Positions 56,800 to 64,000 of a stretch of DNA of 64,000 nucleotides are shown one piece after another. This DNA comes from AP-15 sp963833745 (GTDB lineage Bacteria; Pseudomonadota; Alphaproteobacteria; ATCC43930; CGMCC-115725), in assembly GCA_963833745.1 (NCBI GenBank), contig CAWHZD010000007.1:744001-808000 (forward strand). Reading direction: 5' to 3'. Both the position numbers and the translations under genes were made by a program. The notes under the pieces were generated by a model. That model was given only the letters and a program-made list of their open reading frames with translations, had not been told where the DNA came from and made no database searches. The stretch's first letter is position 1; each line of letters begins with the position of its first letter.

Positions 56800-58185
56800 T
56801 CAGGCGAGCTCGGGAACCCCCTCGCTTACGGTTTCCAACTGACCGACGGTTTCCTTACCAAACAGCACCGGTACGAAGGCGCCGATCAACGCCACGACGG
56901 CCAGCGTGCCGAAGAATATCGCGGGTGAGCCGGTATACGGCTCCAACATGAAGGGCGCGATCACGCCAGCGACGAGCCGCCCGGTCGACTCGCCAAAATA
57001 TTGCCCGCGCCCACGCAGCGCCGTCGGGAACTGCTCGGAGAGATACACTCGCACGGCCGTGAAGGTCGATAGCACGGTGAAGCCGGTGATCAGCGCTCCG
57101 GCGACAAACACGACGGTCGCGTAATGCCCCGCGGAATGCGCCACCGCCATCATCAGAAGGCCGGGAAGCGATCCGGCAAGGCAATAAGTGATCGTCCATC
57201 GCCGCCCGATGACCTCCATGAGGAATCCGGTAAAACCCTTGCCCGGGATGCTCGCCAGGAACACCAGCGAGCTCAGCCCAAAGCTCAGGGTGACGGCGGC
57301 ACCTTGATCGATCAGAGCCTTCGGCAGCAGAACCGAGATTGTAAAGAACGAGACTTGCGCACAGACGAGGCTCAGAATGCCGACAACGGTCCAGCGTAGC
57401 TGACCCGGGCGAAACAGTGCCGTGAACGACGGCAGCTGTTCGCGTGACAGCCCGGTTTTCTCCCCGAGCACCGTGACCGTCAGCGGCGCGACGCGATCGC
57501 CGCAGCGGCCGATGATACGGTTGACGACGGCGACCGCCGCCTCGGGGTTGCCCCGCCGCAGGTACCAGCGCGGGCTCTCGGGGATCACCAGATAGACCAG
57601 CAGCGGCACGACGAACAGCCCGAGAACGGCCGGCAGAGCGAGCAGCCGGAAACCGTTCGGGTTGCCGGAAACCATGAAGCCGACCAACGGCACCAAGGTG
57701 AACGAACTGGCCAGCATCATCTCATAGATCGCGCCGTAGGTGCGCCGGTGCTGCGCCGGCATCAGCTCGGCGGCGATCGGGAACGGTGCCGAGGCAGCAA
57801 AGCCGATGGCAAGACCGGTCAACAGGCGAATGACGATCAACTGCTCACCGCTTTGAGCCAGCGGGATCAGCAAGGTAAAGAAGTTGATCGCCGCCACCCC
57901 GAGCAGCATGACGGTGCGGCGGCTCCAATGATCGGAAATCGCCGCGGCCGCGAACCCACCAATGCAGGCCGCCAGGCTGGATGCGACCGCGAGCAGGCGA
58001 ATCTCGCCGGAGGTGATATGCAGCGGCTGCTTGGCAAGCACCAGCAGCGTGCCCGTCATCGAACCGTCGTAGCCGTCGACCAAAGCGACGAACCCGAGCA
58101 CCAAGATCACGCCCAGGTGAAATGGGCTGAACGGGATGCTGTCGAGCTTGCTGCCGAGCACATGGCTGGCGCGAAAGGCCGTCAT
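56800..58185 (-). CDS. MFS transporter (sugar or aromatic acid porter type)
   Basis: A 461-residue permease with about twelve hydrophobic helices. The MFS loop motif is FAAAAISDHWSRRTVMLLG, and VIPESPRWYLRRGNPEAAV is typical of the sugar-porter/AAHS branch. ILVLGFVALVDGYDGSMTGT in helix 1 resembles the Asp-containing DGYD/DGFD motif of aromatic acid:H+ symporters. The substrate is unknown; neighbours suggest sugars or sugar acids. Confidence 0.85.
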   Translation of the reverse strand: MTAFRASHVLGSKLDSIPFSPFHLGVILVLGFVALVDGYDGSMTGTLLVLAKQPLHITSGEIRLLAVASSLAACIGGFAAAAISDHWSRRTVMLLGVAAINFFTLLIPLAQSGEQLIVIRLLTGLAIGFAASAPFPIAAELMPAQHRRTYGAIYEMMLASSFTLVPLVGFMVSGNPNGFRLLALPAVLGLFVVPLLVYLVIPESPRWYLRRGNPEAAVAVVNRIIGRCGDRVAPLTVTVLGEKTGLSREQLPSFTALFRPGQLRWTVVGILSLVCAQVSFFTISVLLPKALIDQGAAVTLSFGLSSLVFLASIPGKGFTGFLMEVIGRRWTITYCLAGSLPGLLMMAVAHSAGHYATVVFVAGALITGFTVLSTFTAVRVYLSEQFPTALRGRGQYFGESTGRLVAGVIAPFMLEPYTGSPAIFFGTLAVVALIGAFVPVLFGKETVGQLETVSEGVPELA

Positions 58186-58525
58186 GCCGGCACCGGGGTT
58201 GTTGTCATGGCGGTCTCCCCGATTGGTCGCGCAACGCGCGGGTGTCGGACGATGAGCTCGCCTCGGTCAGCTTCTCTCCAGGAGAGTAGCATATTCCGGA
58301 CACATCCACTCCGATTTGTCGTCAGACCTTACATATCGGCGGACAGGAACGGCGAGCCGCGGAAGGACAGCATGACGGCATGTGTTGACACTTGGGCTCG
58401 TCAGGCTCGGATCGCAGGACACTAAACTATCAAGTCAGAGCGTTTTCACCCGGGCTCGACTTACAGCAGATTGTCTGCGCCGGAAGCTGATGCCATTGCC
58501 GACTTCCACAATCGGGATGCCGTCG
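58186..58525. other. Intergenic region, no gene recognised
   Basis: About 340 bases between two minus-strand genes. The downstream part probably holds the MFS gene promoter. No repeat or hairpin stands out. Confidence 0.4.
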
Positions 58526-59446
58526 TCAGGCTATCCGCGGTTTGACTTCCTGCATGAAGCAATTCATCGAGTCGAGAAGGTGGTCAAGATTTTGGCAGCC
58601 ATGAAAGTTGATCTGGAAGGCGTGCAGGCCCGCCGCCTCCCGGTAGCGCAGCAGATCCGAAGCAACCTCGGCGGGCGTGCCATGCCCGATCGGTCGCTCG
58701 GCGCCTGATGGTGGGGCGCTTCCGGTGATGGGGCCGAACTCGACCCGAAAGCTCATTCGCGTCTCCGGCGGATGCTGACGGCCGATCCGGTCGCAGGCTC
58801 GGCGCAAAGCTGCCTGGCGGTCGACGAGGTCGCCAATGGGCAGCGGGGTCGGCTGCCACACGGCGGCAAAGGCTGCGGCGCGTCGCAGCGCCGCGTCACT
58901 TGCACCGCCGATCCAGATCGGCGGATGGGGCTGCTGCAGCGGCTTGGGACTGACATGCATATCGGAGAACGCGAAGAACCTCCCCGCAAACGACACCGTG
59001 CCCGACGCCCAGCAGGCCTGCCAGATCCGAAGATACTCGGTGGTGCGCGCGCCGCGCTCACGAAAGGGCACCCCGAGGGCGTTGAACTCGGCTTCGTTCC
59101 ACCCCGCCCCGACGCCCGCAATCAGCCGGCCGCCGGACATCCGATCGATCGTCGCCAAACTCTTGGCGCTGGTGACCGGGTTGCGGTAGGGCATGATCAG
59201 CACTGACACGCCCAGACCAATGCGGGTCGTGTTCGCGGCGATGAACGACAGCGCAACGAGCGAGTCGTAGGTATTGGTCCAGGGAGCTGATCGGGGCGAC
59301 CCGTCGACGATGATGTGATCGTTGACGAATACGGCGTCGAAGCCCAACGCCTCCGCCTTCGTCGCCGACGCGATGATAGCCTCGGGCGTCGCCTCAAACC
59401 CGAGGTAATCGGCGTTCGGGCAGCGGCATGAAAACTGAACGGTCAT
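58526..59446 (-). CDS. LLM-class flavin-dependent oxidoreductase
   Basis: A 306-residue luciferase-like monooxygenase starting MTVQFSCRCPNADYLGFEAT, with GGGAGGG upstream of the ATG. Family features are GFDAVFVNDHIIVDGSP, TTRIGLGVSVLIMPYRNPVT, LATIDRMSGGRLIAGVGAGW and PLQQPHPPIWIGGASDAALR. It uses FMN or F420. A second member lies at 61062-61991. The substrate is unknown. Confidence 0.85.
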   Translation of the reverse strand: MTVQFSCRCPNADYLGFEATPEAIIASATKAEALGFDAVFVNDHIIVDGSPRSAPWTNTYDSLVALSFIAANTTRIGLGVSVLIMPYRNPVTSAKSLATIDRMSGGRLIAGVGAGWNEAEFNALGVPFRERGARTTEYLRIWQACWASGTVSFAGRFFAFSDMHVSPKPLQQPHPPIWIGGASDAALRRAAAFAAVWQPTPLPIGDLVDRQAALRRACDRIGRQHPPETRMSFRVEFGPITGSAPPSGAERPIGHGTPAEVASDLLRYREAAGLHAFQINFHGCQNLDHLLDSMNCFMQEVKPRIA

Positions 59447-59585
59447 GATCCCTCCCGAGGGCTGCAAGCCGGCTCAGGATAAGATGCCGGCATTACCGGC
59501 GGCGAGCACATTCGAGGGGCGTCGAGGGATGAAATCTGGGCTTTTGGTGCCCGGCGGCAGGTCGCTTGCGGCGCCTGCAGATCGC

Positions 59586-60899
59586 TCAGCTCTGCTGCTC
59601 ACCCGTTACGCGCCAGATCACATCGCCCACATCGTCCGCCATCAGTACGGATCCATCGGGACCAATCGTCACCCCGACCGGTCGACCATAGGACACCCGC
59701 TCGTCCGGTGAGAGGAATCCGGATAGGATGTCGCGCGGCAGCCCGGCCGGGTGCCCGTCCGCGAACGGCACGAAGACGAGCTTGTAGCCGCTCAGCGTGC
59801 TGCGGTTCCAGGAACCATGCTGGCCGATGGCCATGCCATCCGGAAAGCCGGGAAGCGTGCCGGCCGGTAGCCAGCAAAGGCCCAGCGACGCGGTATGCCC
59901 ACCCAGCGCGTAATCCGGTGTTATCGCCTTTGCGACCATGGCTGGATCCTGCGGCACCCGGTCGTCCACTGTCTGACCCCAGTAGCAATAGGGCCAGCCG
60001 TAGAAGCCCCCGTCGCGCACCGAGGTCAGATAGTCGGGAGGCGTTTCGTCGCCAAGGCCGTCGCGCTCGTTGACCACAGTCCACAGCGCCCCGGTCTGGG
60101 GCTCCCATGCCATCCCAACGGCGTTGCGCAAACCGCCGGCAAAGATGCGGCTCCGTCCGCTCGCAAGATCGAGCTCGTAGATGGCGGCCCGGCCCTCCTC
60201 GGCCGCCATGCCGTTATCCGCGATATTGCTGGACGAGCCGACCCCGACGAAGAGCTTCAGCCCATCGGGGCTGGGCAGCAAACTCCGCGTCCAATGCCCG
60301 CCGGGCTTGAACTCGGCCAGCTTTCGCCCTGGTGCAGTAATGCGGCTCGCACCCGCCGCGTAGGGGAAGGCAACCACGCCGTCGGTATTGCCGACATAGA
60401 ACATATCGCCTAGCAGGGCCATGCCGAACGGCTGGTTAAGCCCTTCAAGGAACACCTCCTGAGTTTCTGCCACGCCATCGCCATCCGCGTCGCGCAACAG
60501 CGTAATCCGGTTCGCGCTGACCCCCACCGCGGCGGCGCGCCTCATTGTACTGACCATGGCGTAGTCAAAGAGATTCCTCATGACGGCTCTGGGCGTGTTC
60601 GAGGACTCGGCAACGAGCACGTCGCCATTGGGCAGCACCTGGATCCAGCGCGGATGTTTGAGACCGGTCGCAAACGCATTGACTTTGAGACCGGGGGCGG
60701 CCACCGGCGTCTGCCCCTGGGTCCATCCCCTGGCCGTCGGCATTTTGAGCGTCGGAATGCTGCCCTGAGGCTTTGCCGCCGGAATTGCCGGCGCGCTGCC
60801 CCAGGCCGGCTCGGGCGTGCCGCCCGTCAGCCGCCGCAACACGAGCGCCGTACCGCCGATCAGCGCGACGATGCGCGCGAAAATATCCGACAAGCTCAT
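59586..60899 (-). CDS. Sorbosone-dehydrogenase-like PQQ-type propeller
   Basis: A 437-residue protein with a hydrophobic N-terminal segment (IFARIVALIGGTALVL), so membrane-anchored or exported, and a six-bladed propeller of the sorbosone/glucose dehydrogenase family: ATGLKHPRWIQVLPNGDVLV, GGHWTRSLLPSPDGLKLFVG, FAGGLRNAVGMAWEPQTGAL, VVNERDGLGDETPPDYLTSV, YGRPVGVTIGPDGSVLMAD. Such proteins oxidise aldoses at the periplasmic face using PQQ. No PQQ synthesis genes are in the window. Confidence 0.83.
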   Translation of the reverse strand: MSLSDIFARIVALIGGTALVLRRLTGGTPEPAWGSAPAIPAAKPQGSIPTLKMPTARGWTQGQTPVAAPGLKVNAFATGLKHPRWIQVLPNGDVLVAESSNTPRAVMRNLFDYAMVSTMRRAAAVGVSANRITLLRDADGDGVAETQEVFLEGLNQPFGMALLGDMFYVGNTDGVVAFPYAAGASRITAPGRKLAEFKPGGHWTRSLLPSPDGLKLFVGVGSSSNIADNGMAAEEGRAAIYELDLASGRSRIFAGGLRNAVGMAWEPQTGALWTVVNERDGLGDETPPDYLTSVRDGGFYGWPYCYWGQTVDDRVPQDPAMVAKAITPDYALGGHTASLGLCWLPAGTLPGFPDGMAIGQHGSWNRSTLSGYKLVFVPFADGHPAGLPRDILSGFLSPDERVSYGRPVGVTIGPDGSVLMADDVGDVIWRVTGEQQS

Positions 60900-61020
60900 G
60901 CTCTATTTCCCTGGGTTCCGACATGCTGGCAGACGAATCGGTGCCGTAGCCGAAGGTCATCGTGCCGAGGCGGATTTCGGAAACGTCGAGGCCGATGCGC
61001 CCCAACCGGCGGTATTTCAT
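60900..61020 (-). pseudogene. Aldo/keto reductase, N-terminal remnant
   Basis: MKYRRLGRIGLDVSEIRLGT, then MTFGYGTD: the standard first 28 residues of an aldo/keto reductase, with AAAGGGAGC before the ATG. Homology then stops and the frame runs on into the start of the dehydrogenase gene in another phase (to 60565). The rest of the gene is gone. Confidence 0.6.
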
Positions 61021-61061
61021 GCTCCCTTTCGCGGCAGCACCCGCGCTGTTGCCCGGGCGCG

Positions 61062-61991
61062 TTACGCGAAGTGCGAGACGACATCCGACGCGAACAGCTC
61101 GTGGGTCTCGATGTCGTTCCGGTAGTCGCTGTTGATCAACAGCTGCACGCCGGCATCCTGGTATTGACCGATCAGGTCGATCGCCTCGGACACGGTGCCG
61201 ACGAAGCCGCGCAACGGTCCGCGCACCGCCAGCCTCTGACGTTTGGCGGCTACTCCTGCCTCGTCACGGGCGAGCAACCAGCTGTTATTGTGGGTCTTCT
61301 CGATTGCTGCGTAGTCGCGCTGCGCCGCCTCGCAATGGCGACGTAGTACCGAGAGTTTGTGCTTCACCATTTCCGGATCTCCGCCGATATTGCAGGCATC
61401 GGCCAAGCGGGCGACGGCGCGCAAGGTGAGCTGTTCGCCGCCGCCGGCGATCATCACCGGCGGACGCGGTTTCTGGACCGGCTTCGGTTCCAGGATCGCG
61501 TCCTCGACGTGGAAATATCTCCCGTGAAAGGTCGTTCGCTTTTCGGTCCACATCGCGAGGATGAGCCGGACTGCTTCCTCCATCTGCCGGATGCGCACCG
61601 CCGGCCGCGCCGGAAATTCCCAGCCGTATTGTCGGTACTCCGTCTCGAAATAGCCGGCCCCGATGCCGAGCGTCAGCCGCCCCCGGCTGATCAGATCGAC
61701 GCTGGCGGCGATCTTGGCGAGATGCGCCGGGTTGCGGTAGCCGACCGAGGTGGCGAGGGTGGCGAGACGAATGCGGCTCGTCGCCGCGGCCAGCGCCGAC
61801 AACACGGTCCAGCCTTCCATGAAGGGTTCATCGGGCGCGCCGACACCGCTAATCTGGATCAGGTGGTCCATCACCGAGAACCAGACGAAGCCGTGATTTT
61901 CAGCCCATTGCACCTTCGCCTTCACCGCCTCGAACGCTTCGGCCGGGTCGGCGCCGAAAACCCACGACGGATTGTGAATGCCGAACTTCAT
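61062..61991 (-). CDS. LLM-class F420/FMN-dependent oxidoreductase
   Basis: A 309-residue member of the luciferase-like family: VQWAENHGFVWFSVMDHLIQ, SRIRLATLATSVGYRNPAHL, VDLISRGRLTLGIGAGYFET, PVQKPRPPVMIAGGGEQLTL. This wording matches the F420-type subgroup (TIGR03560-like); whether the host makes F420 cannot be seen here. Its ATG overlaps the TGA of a 29-codon frame (61988-62077) as ATGA. Confidence 0.85.
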   Translation of the reverse strand: MKFGIHNPSWVFGADPAEAFEAVKAKVQWAENHGFVWFSVMDHLIQISGVGAPDEPFMEGWTVLSALAAATSRIRLATLATSVGYRNPAHLAKIAASVDLISRGRLTLGIGAGYFETEYRQYGWEFPARPAVRIRQMEEAVRLILAMWTEKRTTFHGRYFHVEDAILEPKPVQKPRPPVMIAGGGEQLTLRAVARLADACNIGGDPEMVKHKLSVLRRHCEAAQRDYAAIEKTHNNSWLLARDEAGVAAKRQRLAVRGPLRGFVGTVSEAIDLIGQYQDAGVQLLINSDYRNDIETHELFASDVVSHFA

Positions 61992-62077
61992 GAAAATCGC
62001 TCCCGTTTTGCTTGGACCCCGCTCTTGACTGATCGACTGAGATGCCGGACGCCGTCGACCGTCTCTGCTGCTGCCAT
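61988..62077 (-). CDS. 29-residue upstream ORF coupled to the LLM gene
   Basis: MAAAETVDGVRHLSRSVKSG and nine more residues (VQAKRERFS), with the best ribosome site in the neighbourhood (AGGAGGA, four bases before the ATG). Its stop overlaps the ATG of the oxidoreductase (ATGA), suggesting coupled translation. It could be a real small protein, a leader peptide, or the N-terminal scrap of a lost gene. Confidence 0.4.
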   Translation of the reverse strand: MAAAETVDGVRHLSRSVKSGVQAKRERFS

Positions 62078-62099
62078 GGTCTCCTCCTGCGATGTTGTT

Positions 62100-62115
62100 A
62101 TATCTACGCAGATAT
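62100..62115. promoter_or_regulatory. Perfect palindrome, candidate operator
   Basis: ATATCT-ACGC-AGATAT is a perfect dyad with a four-base centre, AT-rich in a GC-rich gap. It lies 22 bases upstream of the small ORF start on the minus strand and about 190 bases before the divergent plus-strand gene. It looks like a repressor or regulator binding site. Confidence 0.45.
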
Positions 62116-62307
62116 CACGAGCACCGGTGTGAACACGGATTTCATTTTGCGGCACGCGCTTGGAGAACGCGGTCCCCACCCGCTCGGGCACTGAGCTTTG
62201 GGGGGACGGTCGGAGCGCGCCGGTCCAATTGCGGCACTTTGTCATATCAGCTTCACGCGGCTTTGCTAGGAACCTCCGGTTGATCCACCTCCGAAGGAAA
62301 CCGAAGC

Positions 62308-63873
62308 ATGTCCCGATCATTTTACGTCGCCCTGCTCGGCGGCGCGGCGCTCCTGGCGAGCGGCGTTGCCGGCGTGGCGCTGGCCGACGGCAGCCAGGGG
62401 AAAGGCGGCGTTACACTGGCGGTCAGCCGGGTCCAGTATGTGACGCCCTCGCCGCTGCCCGCCCCACCCAACACCTTTCCCCAGATTTTCAACAATTCCA
62501 ATGTCACCGGCATCCAGGGTAATATCTTTCTCGACTATTACAGCACGTCGCCGGGCGCGCCGCGGCGCGGCAGCCTGCCGTTGACCGCGACCTCGGTGGC
62601 CCAGGGTCAGCCGATCACGACGAGCTTCAGCTCGAAATCCGAGGGGTCGCTGCACCTCTCGCTCGACGGCCACTACCTGACCTACATGGGCTACAACGCC
62701 GCGCCGGGTCTCCAAGGGGTGTCGAATTCGGAGACGACAAACCCCAATGCGCAAATTCCCGGCGGCTGTTCACCGGTACCGTGCTACGACCGCGCCGTCG
62801 CGCTCGTCAAATACGACGGGACGGTAACCGTGACGCCGCAAAATTTCGCGTACAGCGGCGACAACCCGCGCGGCGCCATCTCGCTCAACGGGACTCAGTT
62901 CTACATGGCGGGCAATTCCGACTCGACCTTGAACAAAACGACGCCGGTCACCGGGCCGGGGTTGACGATCGGCGCCCGGCTCGGCATGCCGGGATCGCCG
63001 AGCTCGATCCAGCTCGGCACATATGTCGCCGCCGACCGGCCGGATGAAACAGCAAAGCAGCACGTCAAGGACAACAACTGGCGCGGCATCGGGATCTTTG
63101 CCGACGCCAACGGCAACCAGAACCTCTACGTATCCAAGGGCAGCGGCGGCAATGGCGATGACGGGCTGTTCCAGGTTTTGAATGGCAATTTTCCCGGCGC
63201 GTCGATCAACGACGTCGTCAACAACGAAACCGGCGCCGGCGTGCCGGCGGGCGGCACGACCAACACCATCGTCCAGCTGCTCGGCAACTACGCGACCAAT
63301 CCAACGACCAACGCGCCCTCGTTGCTGACCCCGTTCGGCTTTTTCTTTGAGAACCCGACGACGCTCTACGTCGCCGACGAAGGCAACTCGACGATCACCT
63401 TGCCGACCAGCGACAGCGCGACCGAGACCAGCCTGACCACCGACCCGGTGGCGGGGCTGCAGAAATGGGTGCTGGTCCCCGGCTCGTCGCCGTACTGGCA
63501 GCTGGTCTACGTGATCACCGACGGGCTGCAGATCAATCAGCCGCAAAACGTGAAAGGCTACGGGGTTCCGACCTTTACCACCGGGCTGCGCAACCTGACC
63601 GGCAAGGTCAACAGCAACGGCACCGTGACGATCTACGCGATCACCGCGCAGACGAGCACGGTTTCCGGCGGCGAACCCGACCCGACCAAGCTCGTTGCCG
63701 TCACCGACAACATTGCCGCGACCCAGCTCCCGGTCGACGACGGCAAGGGTTCGGGCAATTGGGGCGGCGGCAATTCGGGCGGCAGCCAGCCGACGCTGGA
63801 TCAATTCGTGATATTGCAGCAGTCGCGTTCGGGAGAGGTCTTCCGCGGCGTCGCCCTCGCGGCCGGCCCATAG
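62308..63873 (+). CDS. Large secreted protein, propeller-like, unknown
   Basis: A 521-residue protein with a signal peptide (ALLGGAALLASGVAGVALA). The mature part is rich in Asn, Thr, Gly and Ser and has repeated short strands of propeller type (GSLHLSLDGHYLTYMGYNAA, NPRGAISLNGTQFYMAGNSD, GIGIFADANGNQNLYVSKGS, FFFENPTTLYVADEGNSTIT). A single Cys pair is at CSPVPC, and a Gly/Ser/Asn-rich loop lies near the C-terminus. It is probably an extracellular or surface protein. I do not recognise the family. Confidence 0.7.
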   Translation: MSRSFYVALLGGAALLASGVAGVALADGSQGKGGVTLAVSRVQYVTPSPLPAPPNTFPQIFNNSNVTGIQGNIFLDYYSTSPGAPRRGSLPLTATSVAQGQPITTSFSSKSEGSLHLSLDGHYLTYMGYNAAPGLQGVSNSETTNPNAQIPGGCSPVPCYDRAVALVKYDGTVTVTPQNFAYSGDNPRGAISLNGTQFYMAGNSDSTLNKTTPVTGPGLTIGARLGMPGSPSSIQLGTYVAADRPDETAKQHVKDNNWRGIGIFADANGNQNLYVSKGSGGNGDDGLFQVLNGNFPGASINDVVNNETGAGVPAGGTTNTIVQLLGNYATNPTTNAPSLLTPFGFFFENPTTLYVADEGNSTITLPTSDSATETSLTTDPVAGLQKWVLVPGSSPYWQLVYVITDGLQINQPQNVKGYGVPTFTTGLRNLTGKVNSNGTVTIYAITAQTSTVSGGEPDPTKLVAVTDNIAATQLPVDDGKGSGNWGGGNSGGSQPTLDQFVILQQSRSGEVFRGVALAAGP

Positions 63874-64000
63874 ACCCGACGTCTGGCCCGGGAGGAGCGG
63901 ACTGGCACGGCTGCCTCCCACAATGATGGCATAGGCCTCGGTCCGAACCGATACGGCTCGCGAGGGAGGCCTTGCGAGACCAATCCCGCAACCCTGGTCT
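63874..64000. other. Window end, no gene seen
   Basis: The last 127 bases hold no recognisable coding sequence. CCGTATCGGTTCGGACCGAGG-like palindromic wording near 63935-63960 is too weak to call. Confidence 0.3.

Overview
The window looks like a piece of a GC-rich alphaproteobacterial chromosome. The evidence is a short prolyl-tRNA synthetase without room for the usual editing insert, alphaproteobacterial LolC/LolD, DUF2277 and DUF2244 proteins, a bactofilin, paired propionyl-CoA carboxylase subunits, and scattered long-stem repeats typical of rhizobial and rhodospirillal genomes. I saw no rRNA, tRNA, CRISPR array, prophage or intact insertion sequence.

Layout. 1-5.5 kb (minus strand): 3' part missing of a GH63-like glucosidase, then a Tat-exported HAD hydrolase, a small lipoprotein, a SAM methyltransferase and a DUF4239 membrane protein. 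5.9-11.9 kb: a co-directional block around an arylsulfatase and its own formylglycine-generating enzyme, with small membrane proteins, two secreted proteins and an outer-membrane barrel. 12.1-14.3 kb: an MscS-family channel gene whose parts are all present but shuffled and inverted. 14.3-17.8 kb: repeats and two tandem AraC-family paralogues (one frameshifted). 17.8-21.1 kb: livF-livG-livM-livH branched-chain amino acid type ABC transporter without a binding protein. 21.3-24.7 kb: an orphan secreted protein and an SMP-30 propeller protein. 24.9-29.2 kb: DUF2277, pccB, pccA. 29.4-36.6 kb: dnaE, lolD, lolC, proS on the minus strand. 37-44.7 kb: a class V aminotransferase with a structured leader, a quinone oxidoreductase, a secreted protein, PPK2, glgX and an EI24/CysZ-like membrane protein. 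44.8-53.6 kb: bactofilin, nth, DUF2244, dapB, a NodU-type carbamoyltransferase with a truncated sxtJ, a ketopantoate-reductase-like gene, a GlsB/YeaQ protein and the two AcnX subunits. 53.9-63.9 kb: two tail-to-tail lactonases, an MFS transporter, two luciferase-like flavin oxidoreductases, a sorbosone-dehydrogenase-like enzyme, an aldo/keto reductase remnant and a large secreted protein.

How the genes work together. The clearest functional units are the sulfatase/FGE block (an enzyme plus the activator that makes its formylglycine), pccB-pccA (propionyl-CoA to methylmalonyl-CoA), proS-lolC-lolD-dnaE (housekeeping), the liv transporter, and the overlapping AcnX subunits. The last 10 kb has the flavour of sugar or sugar-acid oxidation (lactonases, PQQ-type aldose dehydrogenase, MFS permease), but this is inference.

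Quality warning. At least eight genes carry a single apparent frameshift (AraC, DUF2277, lolD, quinone oxidoreductase, glgX, bactofilin, dapB, lactonase). Because dapB and lolD are normally essential, residual one-base sequencing errors are the likeliest cause. The scrambled MscS gene could be real rearrangement or an assembly/amplification chimera.
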